Shown here: positions 20,584-30,954 of the stretch, in pieces
Numbering within the stretch: position 1 is the stretch's first letter
How the letters are laid out: each line of letters begins with the position of its first letter
Assembly: GCF_021869535.1 (NCBI RefSeq)
Contig: NW_026262712.1
Span: 99,452,140-99,516,139, forward strand
Direction: 5' to 3'
DNA from: Mytilus californianus
Taxonomy: Eukaryota; Mollusca; Bivalvia; Mytilida; Mytilidae
Length of the DNA stretch: 64,000 nucleotides
Position numbers and translations under genes: made by a program
Notes under the pieces: model-generated
Database searches by the model: none
What the model was told of the DNA's origin: nothing
The model's input: only the letters and a program-made list of their open reading frames with translations

Positions 20584-21541
20584 TTAATTTTTTCCATTTT
20601 CTACACAAAATTTTCCTGGGATTTGAAAAGTAAAATTGTAATCTTGTTTGGAGTTATTGTTTAGATTATTTACAGTTTTCAGACTAAACCATACAATGCA
20701 ATGATCTGATAGTTCATTAGGGGGAAGTACATGGAGAAAAGGACAACTATTTACAATGTCTTCACTGACAATAACATAATCTATATTACTTCTACTATTT
20801 GGACAAAAATAGGTGAAGTTACCTAGGGAGTCACCCATCGCTCTGCCATTAAGAATTCTCATTTTTGACTCAATACAAAGATCAATAATATTTTTTGTCT
20901 TGTTCATTTACAGTTGTATCCATGTTTTGTCTTTTGGTTAATGGGTCATCTACAGAGTAGTTTGTTGGAAGATAATTATTATCTATATGTGAAATGTGGT
21001 CTAGTTCGATATAATCAAACAAATCTCTAGTCCGGACATTAAAATCTCCCATTAAAATAACTTTCCCTTTTTGGGAGAAGTTGTCTATAGAGTTTTTAAG
21101 ATTTTCAAATAATGAATCATGATCAGGGGAAACTGAAGCCATTCTCGGTTTAATATAAACAGTGCAAATGTAAATGTCATGGGGTAAACCCAGTTGTGTT
21201 TTATTTAATTTTATCCATATATAGTCTTTAGTAGATACAACTTTATTTATGATATTTAAAGTTGAAAATTCTTTTTTATAATATACTATAATTCCGCCTG
21301 ATCGTCTACCTCTCTTACCCTTAGCTTTAGTTGCATGAACTGTAATATGTGAGTAGCCAGGCAGAGAAATGTTTGACTCCCCGGATTTCCAAGATTCTAC
21401 AATACTAAAGATATCATATTTGTTATCTGCTGCAATATCATTTAATTTTTCAATACGAAACCCATTGATATTCCAGCAGGCTAGATTTAGCATAATGATA
21501 ATTATATATGTAAGTGAAAAAATACAGGTATATACACTCAA
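20584..21541 (-). pseudogene. Outer LINE: APE-type endonuclease, one frameshift
   Basis: The frame at 21541-20882 starts at MLNLACWNINGF (the N-terminal Asn block), continues IFSIVESWKSG (the catalytic Glu, as ES rather than the usual ET/EH), RRSGGIIVYYK, and VILMGDFNVRTRD (the DFN block). The next frame (20907-20584) has FTYFCPNSRSNIDYVIVS and LPPNELSDHCIVWF (the terminal SDH motif). The two overlap by 26 bp in different frames, so one frameshift near 20900 splits an otherwise complete domain of about 300 residues. The domain nicks target DNA to prime reverse transcription in active LINEs. Confidence 0.8.
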
Positions 21542-21630
21542 TAAACTCAGACTTCAAATACATGTTTGGTCAAATAATTGGATTATTATTCACAAGATCT
21601 TCATCTATAAACTACAATGTTGCTAACAAG

Positions 21631-22968
21631 TTATATATTCAAAAGCCTCATAATTAGTTCACGGTCTCTGAACCAGTTGGGTTGACTAGATTCTGGAGGG
21701 ACTAGTGGTCTTTGCTCACGAAAAGCATTTGCATTTGGACGATCATAAAATGATTGTTCGAAGTTAGCTGGCGAAAAAAGTCTGTTCGGCATGGTATGTT
21801 GAGGTGGTAAGTGGTTTTTGCGTGGAGTTGTTAATTGATGAATATTTTCAGATTGATTGTAGTTATGGTAGTCTTTTAGTCCAAGAACTGGATTCATGTG
21901 GGATTTTATTGCACGCACAAGTTCGAAATTGCCACTGATCGATAGGTGTACTCCATCGGTGTGATAGTAACGGTGGTTTTTAACATTGATGTTGTCGTTT
22001 CGGACTAGGGATAGAGAATTGGAGACTAGGCGTTCCAGCCTCGTGTTCACTATATCTACATCTTGGTTAAATTGTTCTTCATTGAGACGATGAAATAGAG
22101 GAAAAACATGAATGTTAGTATTTGGAAATCTGTTGTTGACTAGATTCTTGAGAGTACTGAGGTGTTCTGCTGTGGTATCTGGTGATCTATTCTGTGAAAG
22201 ATCGTTGCTACCAACCATGACAAGAATATTTTTGGCTTGAATATCAGTTTGTTCAATATATTCATGGGCACCTTGAATAGTCTTTTTACCTCTTGGGAGA
22301 ACATGTACATTTACTTTTCTGTACCTATAAAGTTTAGACGGGTCAAGATCTCTTCCATGAGAGTCGGTTATAATTAATGCATCTAGTGATTTATGGTTAA
22401 CTATGTTTCTGGTTTCTTCTGTATTTTGATCTTCTAATGCACTAAATATGTTGTGTGTTGACACATTGACTTTCACACGATCACTTACAACTGATTGTAA
22501 TTTATCCTTCTCAGGTGTTGGTTTGATTGTTTTGCTTTCAGCAATTGTGGTGGTCACTTGATTTAATTCAAGTTCTAGTTTATTTATAGTTTCTTTTCTG
22601 GTCTCTGAGACAGCTTGTTCTTCTTGAAACTGACTAGTAAGAGTGCTTTGTTCAACTTTTATGCCTGAAATAGTTTGTTCCTGAATTCTTAATTGTTCCT
22701 GAAGATTTGCAATAATTTTGTTTTTCTCAGAGAGACAGGTTTTTAGTTCTGATATAATATTGTTTTTCTCTGTATTGAAATATTCTAATGCTTCAGTGTT
22801 TTCTTTCAAATTTGGTGGGTTAGTTTTTGATTGCAATACTGGGATTTCACAAAATTGTTTTTGAAGCGCAGAGGTCAATTTAATGATTTTGTCGTTGAAT
22901 TTTTCTTGGTTATCAAATTTTTCCCATATTTTTTTAATTTCCTTATCTGGATTCTTTTTAGTTTTCAT
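21631..22968 (-). CDS. Outer LINE ORF1, main part: coiled coil plus SGNH hydrolase
   Basis: This 445-codon open frame has a long coiled coil at about residues 55-145 and an SGNH/GDSL-type domain at about 195-360. The blocks are: block I ALIITDSHGRDLD with Ser203; block II RGKKTIQG; block III VMVGSNDLS with Asn255; and block V YYHTDGVHLS with Asp338 and His341. All four expected catalytic or oxyanion positions are present. The C-terminus is Pro/Asn-rich and probably disordered. In LINEs this protein is the RNA-binding ORF1p; the coiled coil should oligomerise it. The true N-terminus lies upstream (23728) but is separated by frameshifts, the nearest at about 23030. Confidence 0.85.
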   Translation of the reverse strand: MKTKKNPDKEIKKIWEKFDNQEKFNDKIIKLTSALQKQFCEIPVLQSKTNPPNLKENTEALEYFNTEKNNIISELKTCLSEKNKIIANLQEQLRIQEQTISGIKVEQSTLTSQFQEEQAVSETRKETINKLELELNQVTTTIAESKTIKPTPEKDKLQSVVSDRVKVNVSTHNIFSALEDQNTEETRNIVNHKSLDALIITDSHGRDLDPSKLYRYRKVNVHVLPRGKKTIQGAHEYIEQTDIQAKNILVMVGSNDLSQNRSPDTTAEHLSTLKNLVNNRFPNTNIHVFPLFHRLNEEQFNQDVDIVNTRLERLVSNSLSLVRNDNINVKNHRYYHTDGVHLSISGNFELVRAIKSHMNPVLGLKDYHNYNQSENIHQLTTPRKNHLPPQHTMPNRLFSPANFEQSFYDRPNANAFREQRPLVPPESSQPNWFRDRELIMRLLNI

Positions 22969-23002
22969 TTGTGGGGTGCTTTCAGGTAGGTCACGATGTA
23001 AT

Positions 23003-23728
23003 TCAGCATTGTCGAGGTCCAGGATATTTTCTTGGGATATTGCTGGTGTGAAAAGTGTCAGAAAGAGAATCTGTTTGTGAAACTAAGTTCATAATAGTTA
23101 CGTCAGCTATTGTCTGTTCTTGGACGTTTATATCGTCAGTTTGTTTCAATTCTTTGAGAGTAGTCTGACTATTATCAAGTGCCTGTTCGTCTTTATTTTC
23201 TTCTGTGTTGGGGTGGGTCATGTTGTTTGATGCCTCGTTTTTGTTTTCACTACTAAGTTTTGAACTTTTATTTACAAATTGTTTCAAGACTGGAAATTCA
23301 TTTGTGCCAAAATATTTGTAATGTGTTCCTTGCACTGTAATTGTTCCTGTGCTTAAATGAATTGTTAATGTGAATATTCTGTGATCTACTTCTTTACTTC
23401 CTTACTTATTAGTGCATCAACATCTATTTGTATTTCGTCACGAGTGTCTGATGGTCGTTTATCGGTCCAGTTTATTAAATAATTTGGGTCACTTCCGAGT
23501 TGTTTCCAATATCGGAGCATCAAAGCTTTGATCCATATCAGGAGACTGTTTCCATCTGAAACTGTACATTTTAGCAGCATTTCTGTATTGGTTTGTTTTG
23601 ATTTCTTCGTAAGGAATGTCTTTGTTTTTCGAAACATGATCCAGGGGAGGTAACTTAATTTCTTGAGCAAAACTCGTTTTGTCAAAGTTATACGCTTCTT
23701 CGTCGAATGAACATTTGGGTAGTTTCAT
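23003..23728 (-). pseudogene. Outer LINE ORF1, N-terminal part (frameshifted)
   Basis: The start MKLPKCSFDEEAYNFD at 23728 is followed by a frameshift near 23510, where SFDA..LMLRYWKQLGSDPNYL continues in the next frame to 23386. A third piece (23335-23003) follows after a short gap; its upstream context reads LSTGTITVQGTHYKYFGTNE, a conserved-looking block that I have seen upstream of LINE esterase ORFs. It ends in a Thr/Glu/Asp-rich linker that joins the coiled coil of 22968-21631 after another frameshift. The function is unknown apart from belonging to ORF1p. Confidence 0.65.
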
Positions 23729-23827
23729 TTTGATGGTTGTATTATTTCTTTAGAAAGTAAAATTGAGAGGTCTTGAGTGCATATTAATACCTTGTATTCA
23801 CTGAAAACTTTGCTTTGCAATTTTCAT

Positions 23828-23858
23828 GGCCCGCCATTTTTAACCGGAAGTAAAAAAA
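23828..23858 (-). promoter_or_regulatory. Candidate internal promoter of the outer LINE (ETS- and YY1-like motifs)
   Basis: On the minus strand ACTTCCGGTT is followed 5 bp later by AAAATGGCGGG. The first matches an ETS/GABP site and the second the YY1 core AANATGGCG. They lie about 110-130 bp upstream of the ORF1 start, at the presumed 5' end of the element. Human L1 has a YY1 site at its 5' end that positions transcription, so a similar role is a reasonable inference. Confidence 0.4.
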
Positions 23859-24054
23859 TAGTTAGTTTTCTAACCTTATAAATGTTATGAATGTTTAAGT
23901 AATTTATATTTCTTATACAGAATTATGGCATGTTTGAACTATCTTTTCTGACATACATTACCGGTTTTAACTTTTAAATCAGAGATTATAAATAAAAAGA
24001 ATGTTATAAATTAGCAGTAACTAAACATTAATTATAATCCGAAATCTTTGGTTA

Positions 24055-24890
24055 GAAATCAAATCAAATCAAATGATTTTATTGGTGTAAATTCCAACAC
24101 ATGAATGATACCAGCTAGCAAATTATAACAAAGTATACACAAAAACAAAAACAAACATAAAGATTCATTCAGAAACATAAATGGTTAATGATAAGGGCCA
24201 CATAGTTTAATACATTGCAGGGGTTGAGTGCTGCATATGCATACTATATTAAAAAGACATAGCTTTAACAGTACTGCTTTAAATCAATACAAATTACCTT
24301 AGATTATTTTCTTCATCTTTATTTTTCTCTTTCATCTCCTTTTCCTTTTCCAACATTAAATTTTTTAATTCGAACTATATGTTTTATGTCTTTATTTATT
24401 TTCAAATGACAAAATTTACAAGAAAGCATCCATACATATAATACATATTGTACTACACAAATATTTAGAGGATGAAGATAATACATTTAATAAATAATGT
24501 GCATGTGAATAGAGTAATCTAGGAAGATAAACAAACCCAGCATGATAATGATATACAGTAATTACCTCGATTCCACAGCTGTAAAGTGATTAATCTGGAT
24601 TCATTTTACATGTATTATTCATGGCGAAATGAACTCAAAACTTACTAGACGAAAGGTGGTTCACTTGAATAAACGTAGGAAATTGAAAAAAAACCTGATG
24701 TAACGATAATCTCACTGCGCTCTGGAATGAAGTATGCGAAGCCGAACGTAAATGGAATAGAAGCCATAACCAGGATAAGAAGAACTTGCGTCATATTTTT
24801 GTAAGCAAACGTAAACTTTTTGATAAAAATTGTCAACAGACAAAAAGGCAATATTAGTACCGAAGTCAAGAGAAACTTTTGGATATATAA
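24055..24890 (-). other. LINE 3'-tail fragments, no gene
   Basis: The minus strand at about 24095-24055 ends in CCAATAAAATCATTTGATTT and repeated GATTTGATTT, a CR1/L2-like short-repeat tail. A second tail-like AATAAAGACATAAAACATAT occurs at about 24390-24370. No RT coding is attached. The open frames on 24645-25371 (minus) are the antisense of the plus-strand RT or have no signature. Confidence 0.45.
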
Positions 24891-24910
24891 ACTAGGGACC
24901 CCCGGGAGTT

Positions 24911-25500
24911 TTGAAGAACATTGGCAAGATTGGTGTCGGAAGTGAAAGACAGAAGACCATACCAATGGAAGTTGTACTACAAGATGGTTCAATTTGCTCT
25001 GACACTAACATTATTTTAAATAAATGGAAAACTTCTTGTGAAAATCTTTTGAATTGTGATGATTTAACGAATGTAAATGATAAAATGGCAAATAATATTT
25101 TGGATGTTGATTTAGATTCTGAAATTAGTATTGATGAAGTGTTAAAAGTATTAACGCAAGCTAAAAATGGCAAAGCGCCAGGGATCGATTTGATACCTGT
25201 AGAATTGTTTAAAAATAATTTGTTATTACATGTTTTGCATAGATTATTTAATATATGTTTTAAATTTGGTAAAATTCCATTTGTGTGGTGTAAAGGGATA
25301 ATCACACCTATCCCAAAGTGTTCTACATCGGATCCCATGAATCCTTTGTCCTTTGAATAATATAGCACCATGTGCCTATAAATTATATTGTAAGATCACA
25401 GAGATATTTTACATGATGAACAAAATGGATTTCGTAAAAGTAGAAGTACTATTGATCATTTAAGCACAATTACGTCCGTTATTGTTACAAGGAAACTGAA
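24911..25500 (+). pseudogene. Third LINE: RT fingers, with internal deletion
   Basis: The open part (24911-25360) holds ISIDEVLKVLTQAKNGKAPG, IDLIPVELFKN (RT motif 1), FNICFKFGKIPFVWCKG and IITPIPKCS.SDPMNPLSFE (motif 2). It then stops, and about 25 codons later coding resumes out of frame with HDEQNGFRKSRSTIDHLST, motif 2a. The region between NPLS and the HDEQNGF block is partly deleted; remnants read LAPCAYKLYC. Confidence 0.75.
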
Positions 25501-25504
25501 AAAA

Positions 25505-25930
25505 ATGTCAACTTTTGCTGTCTTTGTAGATTTCAAGAAAGCTTATGATACAGTTAACAGGAGTTTATTGTTTAAAGATTTAAATGATCTCGGAATCAGT
25601 TCAAAATTTTCAAATACTATTAAAACGATTTATTCTAAGGTTGAATGTGCAATTAAATTGAATGGGAACTTAACTGAGTGGTTCAGTGTTAACTCAGGCT
25701 TAAAACAAGGGTATGCTTTATCACTTGTATTATTTAATATTTTTATAAATAGTTTAGTCACAGACATAAAAGGTCTAGACATCGGTATTGATATCGATGG
25801 TGAAAAAATTGGTATTTTATTATATGCAGATGATATTGTTTTAATTGCTGAAAATGAAAATGATGTACAATTAATGCTAGATATTCTTAATACATGGTGT
25901 AAAGATAAATCATTTTTTATTGAATGTTAA
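25505..25930 (+). pseudogene. Third LINE: RT palm with intact catalytic residues
   Basis: The 141-codon frame contains FAVFVDFKKAYDTVNR (Asp9), GLKQGYALSLVLFNIFINSL (with A in place of P) and ILLYADDIVLIAENENDVQL (Asp109, Asp110). All three catalytic Asp residues of the RT palm are present. The frame ends in a shift at the T-run before VNFEKTKIVHFR at about 25925; the intended thumb region continues from there. Confidence 0.8.
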
Positions 25931-27035
25931 CTTTGAAAAGACAAAGATTGTGCATTTTAGAAATCCCTCTGTACAACCAACAAATGTAATATTTTTACTT
26001 GGTGAAAAACAATTGTGTATTTTATCAAAATAGCAATATCTTGGCTTATTATTGACTGAATTTCTTGATTATAATGAAATGGCAAAATCCGTAGCCAGGT
26101 CTGCAGGGAGAGCATTAAGTTTACTGATTGTAAAGAGTAAAGCACATGGAGGTTTCCACTTTAATACATCTACCAAACTTTTTGATAGCTTAGTCTGGTC
26201 AGTCATAAGTTATGGTGCAGCCATCTGGGGCACCAGAGATTTGTCTTGTATTAAAGCTGTTCAGCACAGAGCTATCCGTTTTTTTTATGGGTCTTGGTAA
26301 ATATACACCTATTGATAACATTAATGGGGATATGGGTTGGAAACCTCCATGTGTGAAGCAGTGGAATTGTGGTTTTAGACATTGGGCTAGATGTATTGTT
26401 ATGTCAACAGATAGGGTGAATTATAAAGTATTTCAGAATTTAGAAATGCCATTGATAAAAAGAAAAACTGGTGTTATAGAATTATGACAAAATTTAGAGA
26501 ATGTAATGTAGATTTATACACTCATTTAGATAATGTGTTGCATAAAAAAGTTATTACACAGTTAGATTTTTTATTTGAAAATTATAAGATAAATTGGCAT
26601 AATAAAATATTGTCACAAAATGTTGGAAAAAAATTACGTACTTATAAATTGTTTAAAGATATTTTTGAAACAGAGATGTATTTGAGAAAGAACATTTCAA
26701 TACGATACAGAAGGGCATTTGCTAAATTTAGAAGTGGCGTTGCCCCCTTGTGAATAGAAACAGGTCGCTATGAAAACAAAACTGTAAATGAAAGAGTTTG
26801 TTTTGTGTGCAATGATAAAATTGAAGATGAGAAACATGTTATATTAGACTGTCCTTTATATGCAGATTTACGTGAAAGTTTATTTTACGAAGTTGAAAGA
26901 AGTAATGGTGATTTTAATATTTTATCTGATGATGATAAGTTTATAAATCTTTTTAGAAGTACTGATTGTTTTGATGTGGTTGCCAAGACCTACTTTAATA
27001 TTTTAAGTAGAAGAAATAGTTGTTTATATGCTTGA
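25926..27035 (+). pseudogene. Third LINE: thumb and C-terminal zinc-knuckle region
   Basis: Frames in succession encode FLLGEKQL..QYLGLLLTEFLDYNEM, FDSLVWSVISYGAAIWGT, HRAIRFFMGLGKYTPIDN, MGWKPPCVKQW, then INWHNKILSQN, and after an in-frame TGA at 26751-26753 ERVCFVCNDKIEDEKHVILDC. The last is a C..C(7)H....C motif. The frame ends SRRNSCLYA at 27035. At least two frameshifts and two stops (one at 26031 before QYLGL) are present. Confidence 0.75.
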
Positions 27036-27126
27036 TTGATAGTTATGTTTTTACAGAACTGAAATATTTTACAGGCATGATAAATGTAGTTATATGGTTT
27101 TACATAACGGAAATGTTTTTATAGAC

Positions 27127-27204
27127 ATGATAAATATATAGTAATGATTTACTTTGATATCTATAATGATAAATATATAGTAATGATTTACTTTGATATC
27201 TATA
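27127..27204 (+). repeat. Perfect 39-bp tandem duplication in the LINE 3' UTR
   Basis: The 39 bases at 27127-27165 (starting ATGATAAATATATAGTAATG) are repeated exactly at 27166-27204. The perfect match means either a recent duplication or an assembly artefact. Confidence 0.85.
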
Positions 27205-27361
27205 GTCTCTCATAATTCTTAATAGAATGGCACTTGTATTTTAATTTATAAAATTACTGTTTTATTTAATGTATATATATTATGATGATTGTATTATATG
27301 TATTACAAGTGGTGAGACTCTAATAAAATATTGAATCTGAATCTGTAATAAAAAACAAGGG

Positions 27362-28065
27362 ATATCAAATAAAATCAAATCAAATATTTTATTATAGTCT
27401 CACCTCTCTACATGTACAATACAAACATGAATACAATATCTACAGTATGTTTTAATTAAAAGTACAAAACAATCTTAAACACATTCGAGAGCCACTCTCA
27501 AAAGAGTTATGAGAGACATTTACATAAAAAGGACAAATCGATAAAAATAAAAAAACAACACTTCTTTTTTTCCTTATCTATATAAAACATTCTTTCTTTG
27601 ATTTAAAATATCATGGCAGATTTTGGCAGAATAAAAGCACACATTTTCATTTGTAAATAAGAATATAAATTTTTCATTATCAAGTCTAAAAAACCACTAT
27701 TAAAAGAAACTGCTCTAGTAAAAACCTCTTGCCTTGCATGTGACTATAAAGGGCTTTTGAGTAAAACATGTTTGTCATCTTCAATGAGTTTCTGTTGCAT
27801 ACATGAATCATTAAAACAAAATCTATTTTCACATAAAACCCCTTCATATCTGCCTGTTTCAATTCTAATTGGCGACACACCACATCGAAATTTAGCAAAG
27901 GCGCTTTTATATTTTCCTGGCATATGAACATTTAAATAATTTTCTTTATGATATTCTTGTTTAAATAACATATAGGTTCGCAGTTTACTGCGATCATTTG
28001 TGTTAAAATCATTACACCATTTTCTCTTGTACATTATTCTCAATATTTTTAATATCATTTGTATT
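27362..28065 (-). pseudogene. Third LINE family, second copy in reverse orientation (3' end)
   Basis: The 3' terminus at 27362-27410 (on the minus strand GAGGTGAGACTATAATAAAA then repeated TTTGATTTG) faces the tail of the plus-strand copy 20 bp away. The minus frame 27744-28058 aligns with 26600-26860: KLRTYMLFKQEYHKENYL.., YKSAFAKFRCGVSPIRIETG, then FCFNDSC..IEDDKHVLLK. The final Cys of the zinc-knuckle is replaced. A shift then continues ..YSHMQGKRFLLEQF. It is truncated at its 5' end near 28065. Confidence 0.75.
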
Positions 28066-28766
28066 AAAAGTACAGTTTATATTACACAAAATATCAATCC
28101 ATGACACAAAATCAGAACATGCAGAGCAAAAAAAAAAACACAAAAAGCAAAGGAACAGCGCTTTTATTGCTGTTCTTAATCTCAAATCATAGTGGAGCCT
28201 TAACTTCAACACGGAGCAAAAAAAAACAAAAAAAAACTCTCATCACTCTGCATGTCCAAGACGGCCCTAGCACCGTCATAAACTGTTGCATTAGTTCCAA
28301 CGCCGGAGGAAAATATATTACGAAGAAGAAATACCTATAGATTAAAGATGGAAGGTACATGTATGCAGACTTAAAATCCGATTCTGGATATCAGCTTAAT
28401 GCTTATGTTATATAGAATTGAGCAATATGATAATGTTCCGTTTTGTATTGTAATTTTTTTTTAAATCTGTACATGTTTGTTATGGACATTGTAACGTACC
28501 GTATCGTACTGTTCTGTTTGTCGTGTAGCTGCTTAAATCTACCTTTAGTTTAGGCTCGGAACATTTTTTTGTAATACAGATGAGCAGCTTATTCATCTAA
28601 TTTAATTAATCATTATTTTACAAAAGCACTTTGTTATACAGTTATAATAGAAAAAGCCCCCAAGAGTGAGTGGGGAATAGAAGTATGGTCACCATTGGTC
28701 TTCCTCCGACCGGCAATAAAACCCTCGCCAAAATGGGGCGTCCGTTTGACTGCGGTATGTACAAAG

Positions 28767-29335
28767 GAGAAGGTCCGGTAAGGGCTAATTTTGGCCTAAA
28801 ATTCGAAGTACATCTGATGAAAGATTGTTGTCATATTTTATAAAATTAAGTGTCTACTTCAGTCGATTTAATTAGTTTATGCTAAAGATTTTAACTGATT
28901 TGGTTATCAAAGAAGCTCAAAATCAAACTTGGATATGAAAGATCTATCAAATATGCCATAAAACGTCACTTTTCAGATGGTTTTCGTCTAAAATGGAAGT
29001 GGCCGCATTCGTGTTCAGTCTCAACATCTATATATGTTATATATTATCAATAAATACAACATATATTTGAATATTAAGACTGAACACAAGTGCGGCCACT
29101 TCCATTTTAGACAAAAACCGTCTTAAAATTAGCACAAATTGTGAAGATTTTAGTATTTTTGCATGAAATAATGATGCTAATACCTGATGCATGTCAAATG
29201 TTCTGCCAAAAACAGCCCATATTTATGTAACAAAAGTATTTCACTTTCCAATAAATAGCTAAACGTTTACATTTTCAACAACTTTGTAAAACGCCGTATT
29301 TTGGGGCCAAAAAGGGGTCTTACCGGACCTACTCA
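28767..29335. mobile_element. Palindromic element with nested inverted repeats
   Basis: Outer arms GGTCCGGTAAGGGCTAATTT at about 28770 and GGGGTCTTACCGGACC at about 29318-29333 pair with each other. Inside them a strong hairpin pairs 28976-29038 with 29058-29123: CGTCTAAAATGGAAGTGGCC and GTGTTCAGTCT on one side, GACTGAACACAAGTGCGGCC and CATTTTAGACAAAAACCGTC on the other, around a loop of about 20 bases. No coding frame is present. It resembles a MITE or foldback unit; a transcript across it would make a long hairpin. Confidence 0.7.
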
Positions 29336-29649
29336 TTTACAGCCACGCCCGGTCAGAATTTAGATTTAGACGTTAGATCCGATGCCTCGTGTAAAGATAG
29401 TGCCATACTCTTTTCACGTTCAGAACCCTTGCATCAACTCTTTGAGGGGTCCGTAGGTAATATATCCTCATTTCCTGTGGCAGTCTATTTCGCCGACCTT
29501 TATCCCGAACGCCTCTATTACATAACCTACCAATTCTATTTATTGTTAATTTGTTCTCGTCCTGAATATGCATGAAATATTTGCCACCGCACGTTAAGCA
29601 ACCAACAATCAATCAATAATAGAAAAAGTACCTTGTATAAACCAATTTG

Positions 29650-29800
29650 TGTGTAAAAAAAAGAGATGTGGCATAATTGCCAAGGAGACAGCTTTCAATA
29701 GACCAAAACAAAACAAAGATGTAGGTCATTGCTGATCACTCTTCGGCCTTCAACAACAAGCAAATCCTATACCGTTGAGAAATCTTTCAAAGACATCGAC
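29650..29800 (+). repeat. Interspersed repeat, family B-prime
   Basis: AAGAGATGTGGCATAATTGC, CAAGGAGACAGCTTTCAATA and ACTCTTCGGCCTTCAACAAC follow the order seen at 10190-10365 (reverse) and 49285-49430. Confidence 0.55.
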
Positions 29801-29844
29801 ACAACGAAATGTGAAACCATTTAAAGAGAAAACAAACGGCCTGT

Positions 29845-30035
29845 TTTATGACAAGTTTAATATGTGAAGCAGATTCTACTTACCCTTCCGGAACACATGA
29901 TATCACCCCTAGTTTTGGTGGGGTTCGTGTTGCTCGGTCTTTAGTTGTCTATGTTGTGTGTTATGTACGGTTGTCTGACTGTAACAGTTTAATATCTCTT
30001 TGGTATATTTTGCCTCTCTTTTATACAATAAACGA
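29845..30035 (+). repeat. Penelope-like 3'-tail fragment
   Basis: The stretch contains GAAGCAGATTCTACTTACCC, TTCCGGAACACATGATATCA, CCCCTAGTTTTGGTGGGGTT, CGTGTTGCTCGGTCTTTAGT and a closing TCTCTTTGGTATATTTTGCC. These follow the noncoding tail of the Penelope-like element at 49435-49640 (minus strand). The short frames through it are not genes. Confidence 0.55.
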
Positions 30036-30444
30036 AAAAAATAACCAATATATAAATAAAAACAGACCCATCCAACAGACGTGTAAGAACACAAAACAAG
30101 AATAAACATAAAATCAGTTGGAATGGGCTTATAATTAAATAATGTTGAATGTTCTTTTATGTATCTTTTTAAATCTACTGATCGATTTTTAAGGGATGAG
30201 GTCTGGGATAGTTGTGGGATGGGGTATGCTAATAACTTGAAAGTCTGCAGCTATAGAAGCTGGTAGAATAGTTACTGGTTTGTCTATATTTACAAAATCT
30301 GAAAATCTGTATGAGGATGTTGTGTGGGAAACTTAAGCTGACAGGAGGAAAAGACGAAAATTTAAAATGTTTTATAGCGTTTAATACAAACAAGCTCATG
30401 ATTTTCCATGCAATCTTGTTCCATAAAGTGTAGAGCACAACTGT

Positions 30445-30950
30445 ATATCACTTGCGAAATGGCAATTTTATTGTTCCTTTTTGTAGATTATCCTTTACTA
30501 AAGAATATTGTATACCATCAACTATTAGACTATGGAATCATACCGATTTGTCCCTTCGAAAATCAGACTCTATCTCAAAATTTAAAATCTAATTAAAAGG
30601 GCTTAATACCACAAATAAAGATGTACCTAAGAACTATTTATATGGACCGAGGAAGCTAAAATAATTCTAACACAATTCAGATGCTATTCATCTTTCCTGA
30701 ACTATGACTTGTTCAGAGTCAATATAATTGCTGACTCATCTTGTTTTTGTGGATGCAACATTGAGACTGTACACCATTTCCTTTTCAACTGTTCTTTATA
30801 TACACACCAGAGAGAAATTCTGATGAACAAATAAGATGGCTCACTGAGAACCTTAAACTGAATGTTAAGTTACTAACATCTCGTTATCCGAACCTCGCGT
30901 ATGAACAAAACCTCCATATATATTTAGACATGTATTCGAAAAAAAGTAAA
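30445..30950 (+). pseudogene. LINE RT C-terminal fragment (fourth LINE family)
   Basis: In shifting plus-strand frames the stretch encodes RNGNFIVPFCRLSFTKEYCI, PSTIRLWNHTDLSLRKSDSI, then after stops ILTQFRCYSSFLNYDLFRVN and SSCFCGCNIETVHHFLFNCS. The last is a zinc-knuckle-like C.C....H....C motif near the C-terminus of LINE RTs. It differs from the three families above. It has at least two stops and ends where a family A repeat begins. Confidence 0.65.
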
Positions 30951-30954
30951 ATCA

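Larger units (their letters stand above)
18783..23870 (-). mobile_element. Outer non-LTR retrotransposon, 5' portion
   Basis: On the minus strand it runs from a short GC-rich 5' leader (about 23860-23820) through ORF1 (23728-21631, coiled coil plus SGNH hydrolase) and ORF2 (21541 down to 18783: APE endonuclease, then RT). It stops in the RT C-terminal region at ..VMSNPAYT. The missing end fits the segment at 10585-11300, on the other side of the inner LINE. The domain set matches CR1/L2-type LINEs with an esterase ORF1. Several frameshifts and an RT deletion make it inactive. Confidence 0.75.
24896..27345 (+). mobile_element. Third LINE family: 5'-truncated RT to 3' end (plus strand)
   Basis: The copy starts just upstream of the RT (KNIGKIGVGSERQKTIPME) and runs to a 3' terminus with GGTGAGACTCTAATAAAATA and repeated TTGAATCTG units. 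Endonuclease and ORF1 are absent, so it is a typical 5' truncation. The coding region is broken by an internal deletion at about 25350-25400, a frameshift in a T-run at 26280, another near 26480, and a stop at 26751. A minus-strand copy of the same family abuts its tail at 27362. Confidence 0.8.

Noticed and set aside
24892-25371. Minus-strand frame of 159 codons
   Set aside because: It is antisense to the plus-strand LINE RT, which has clear motifs.
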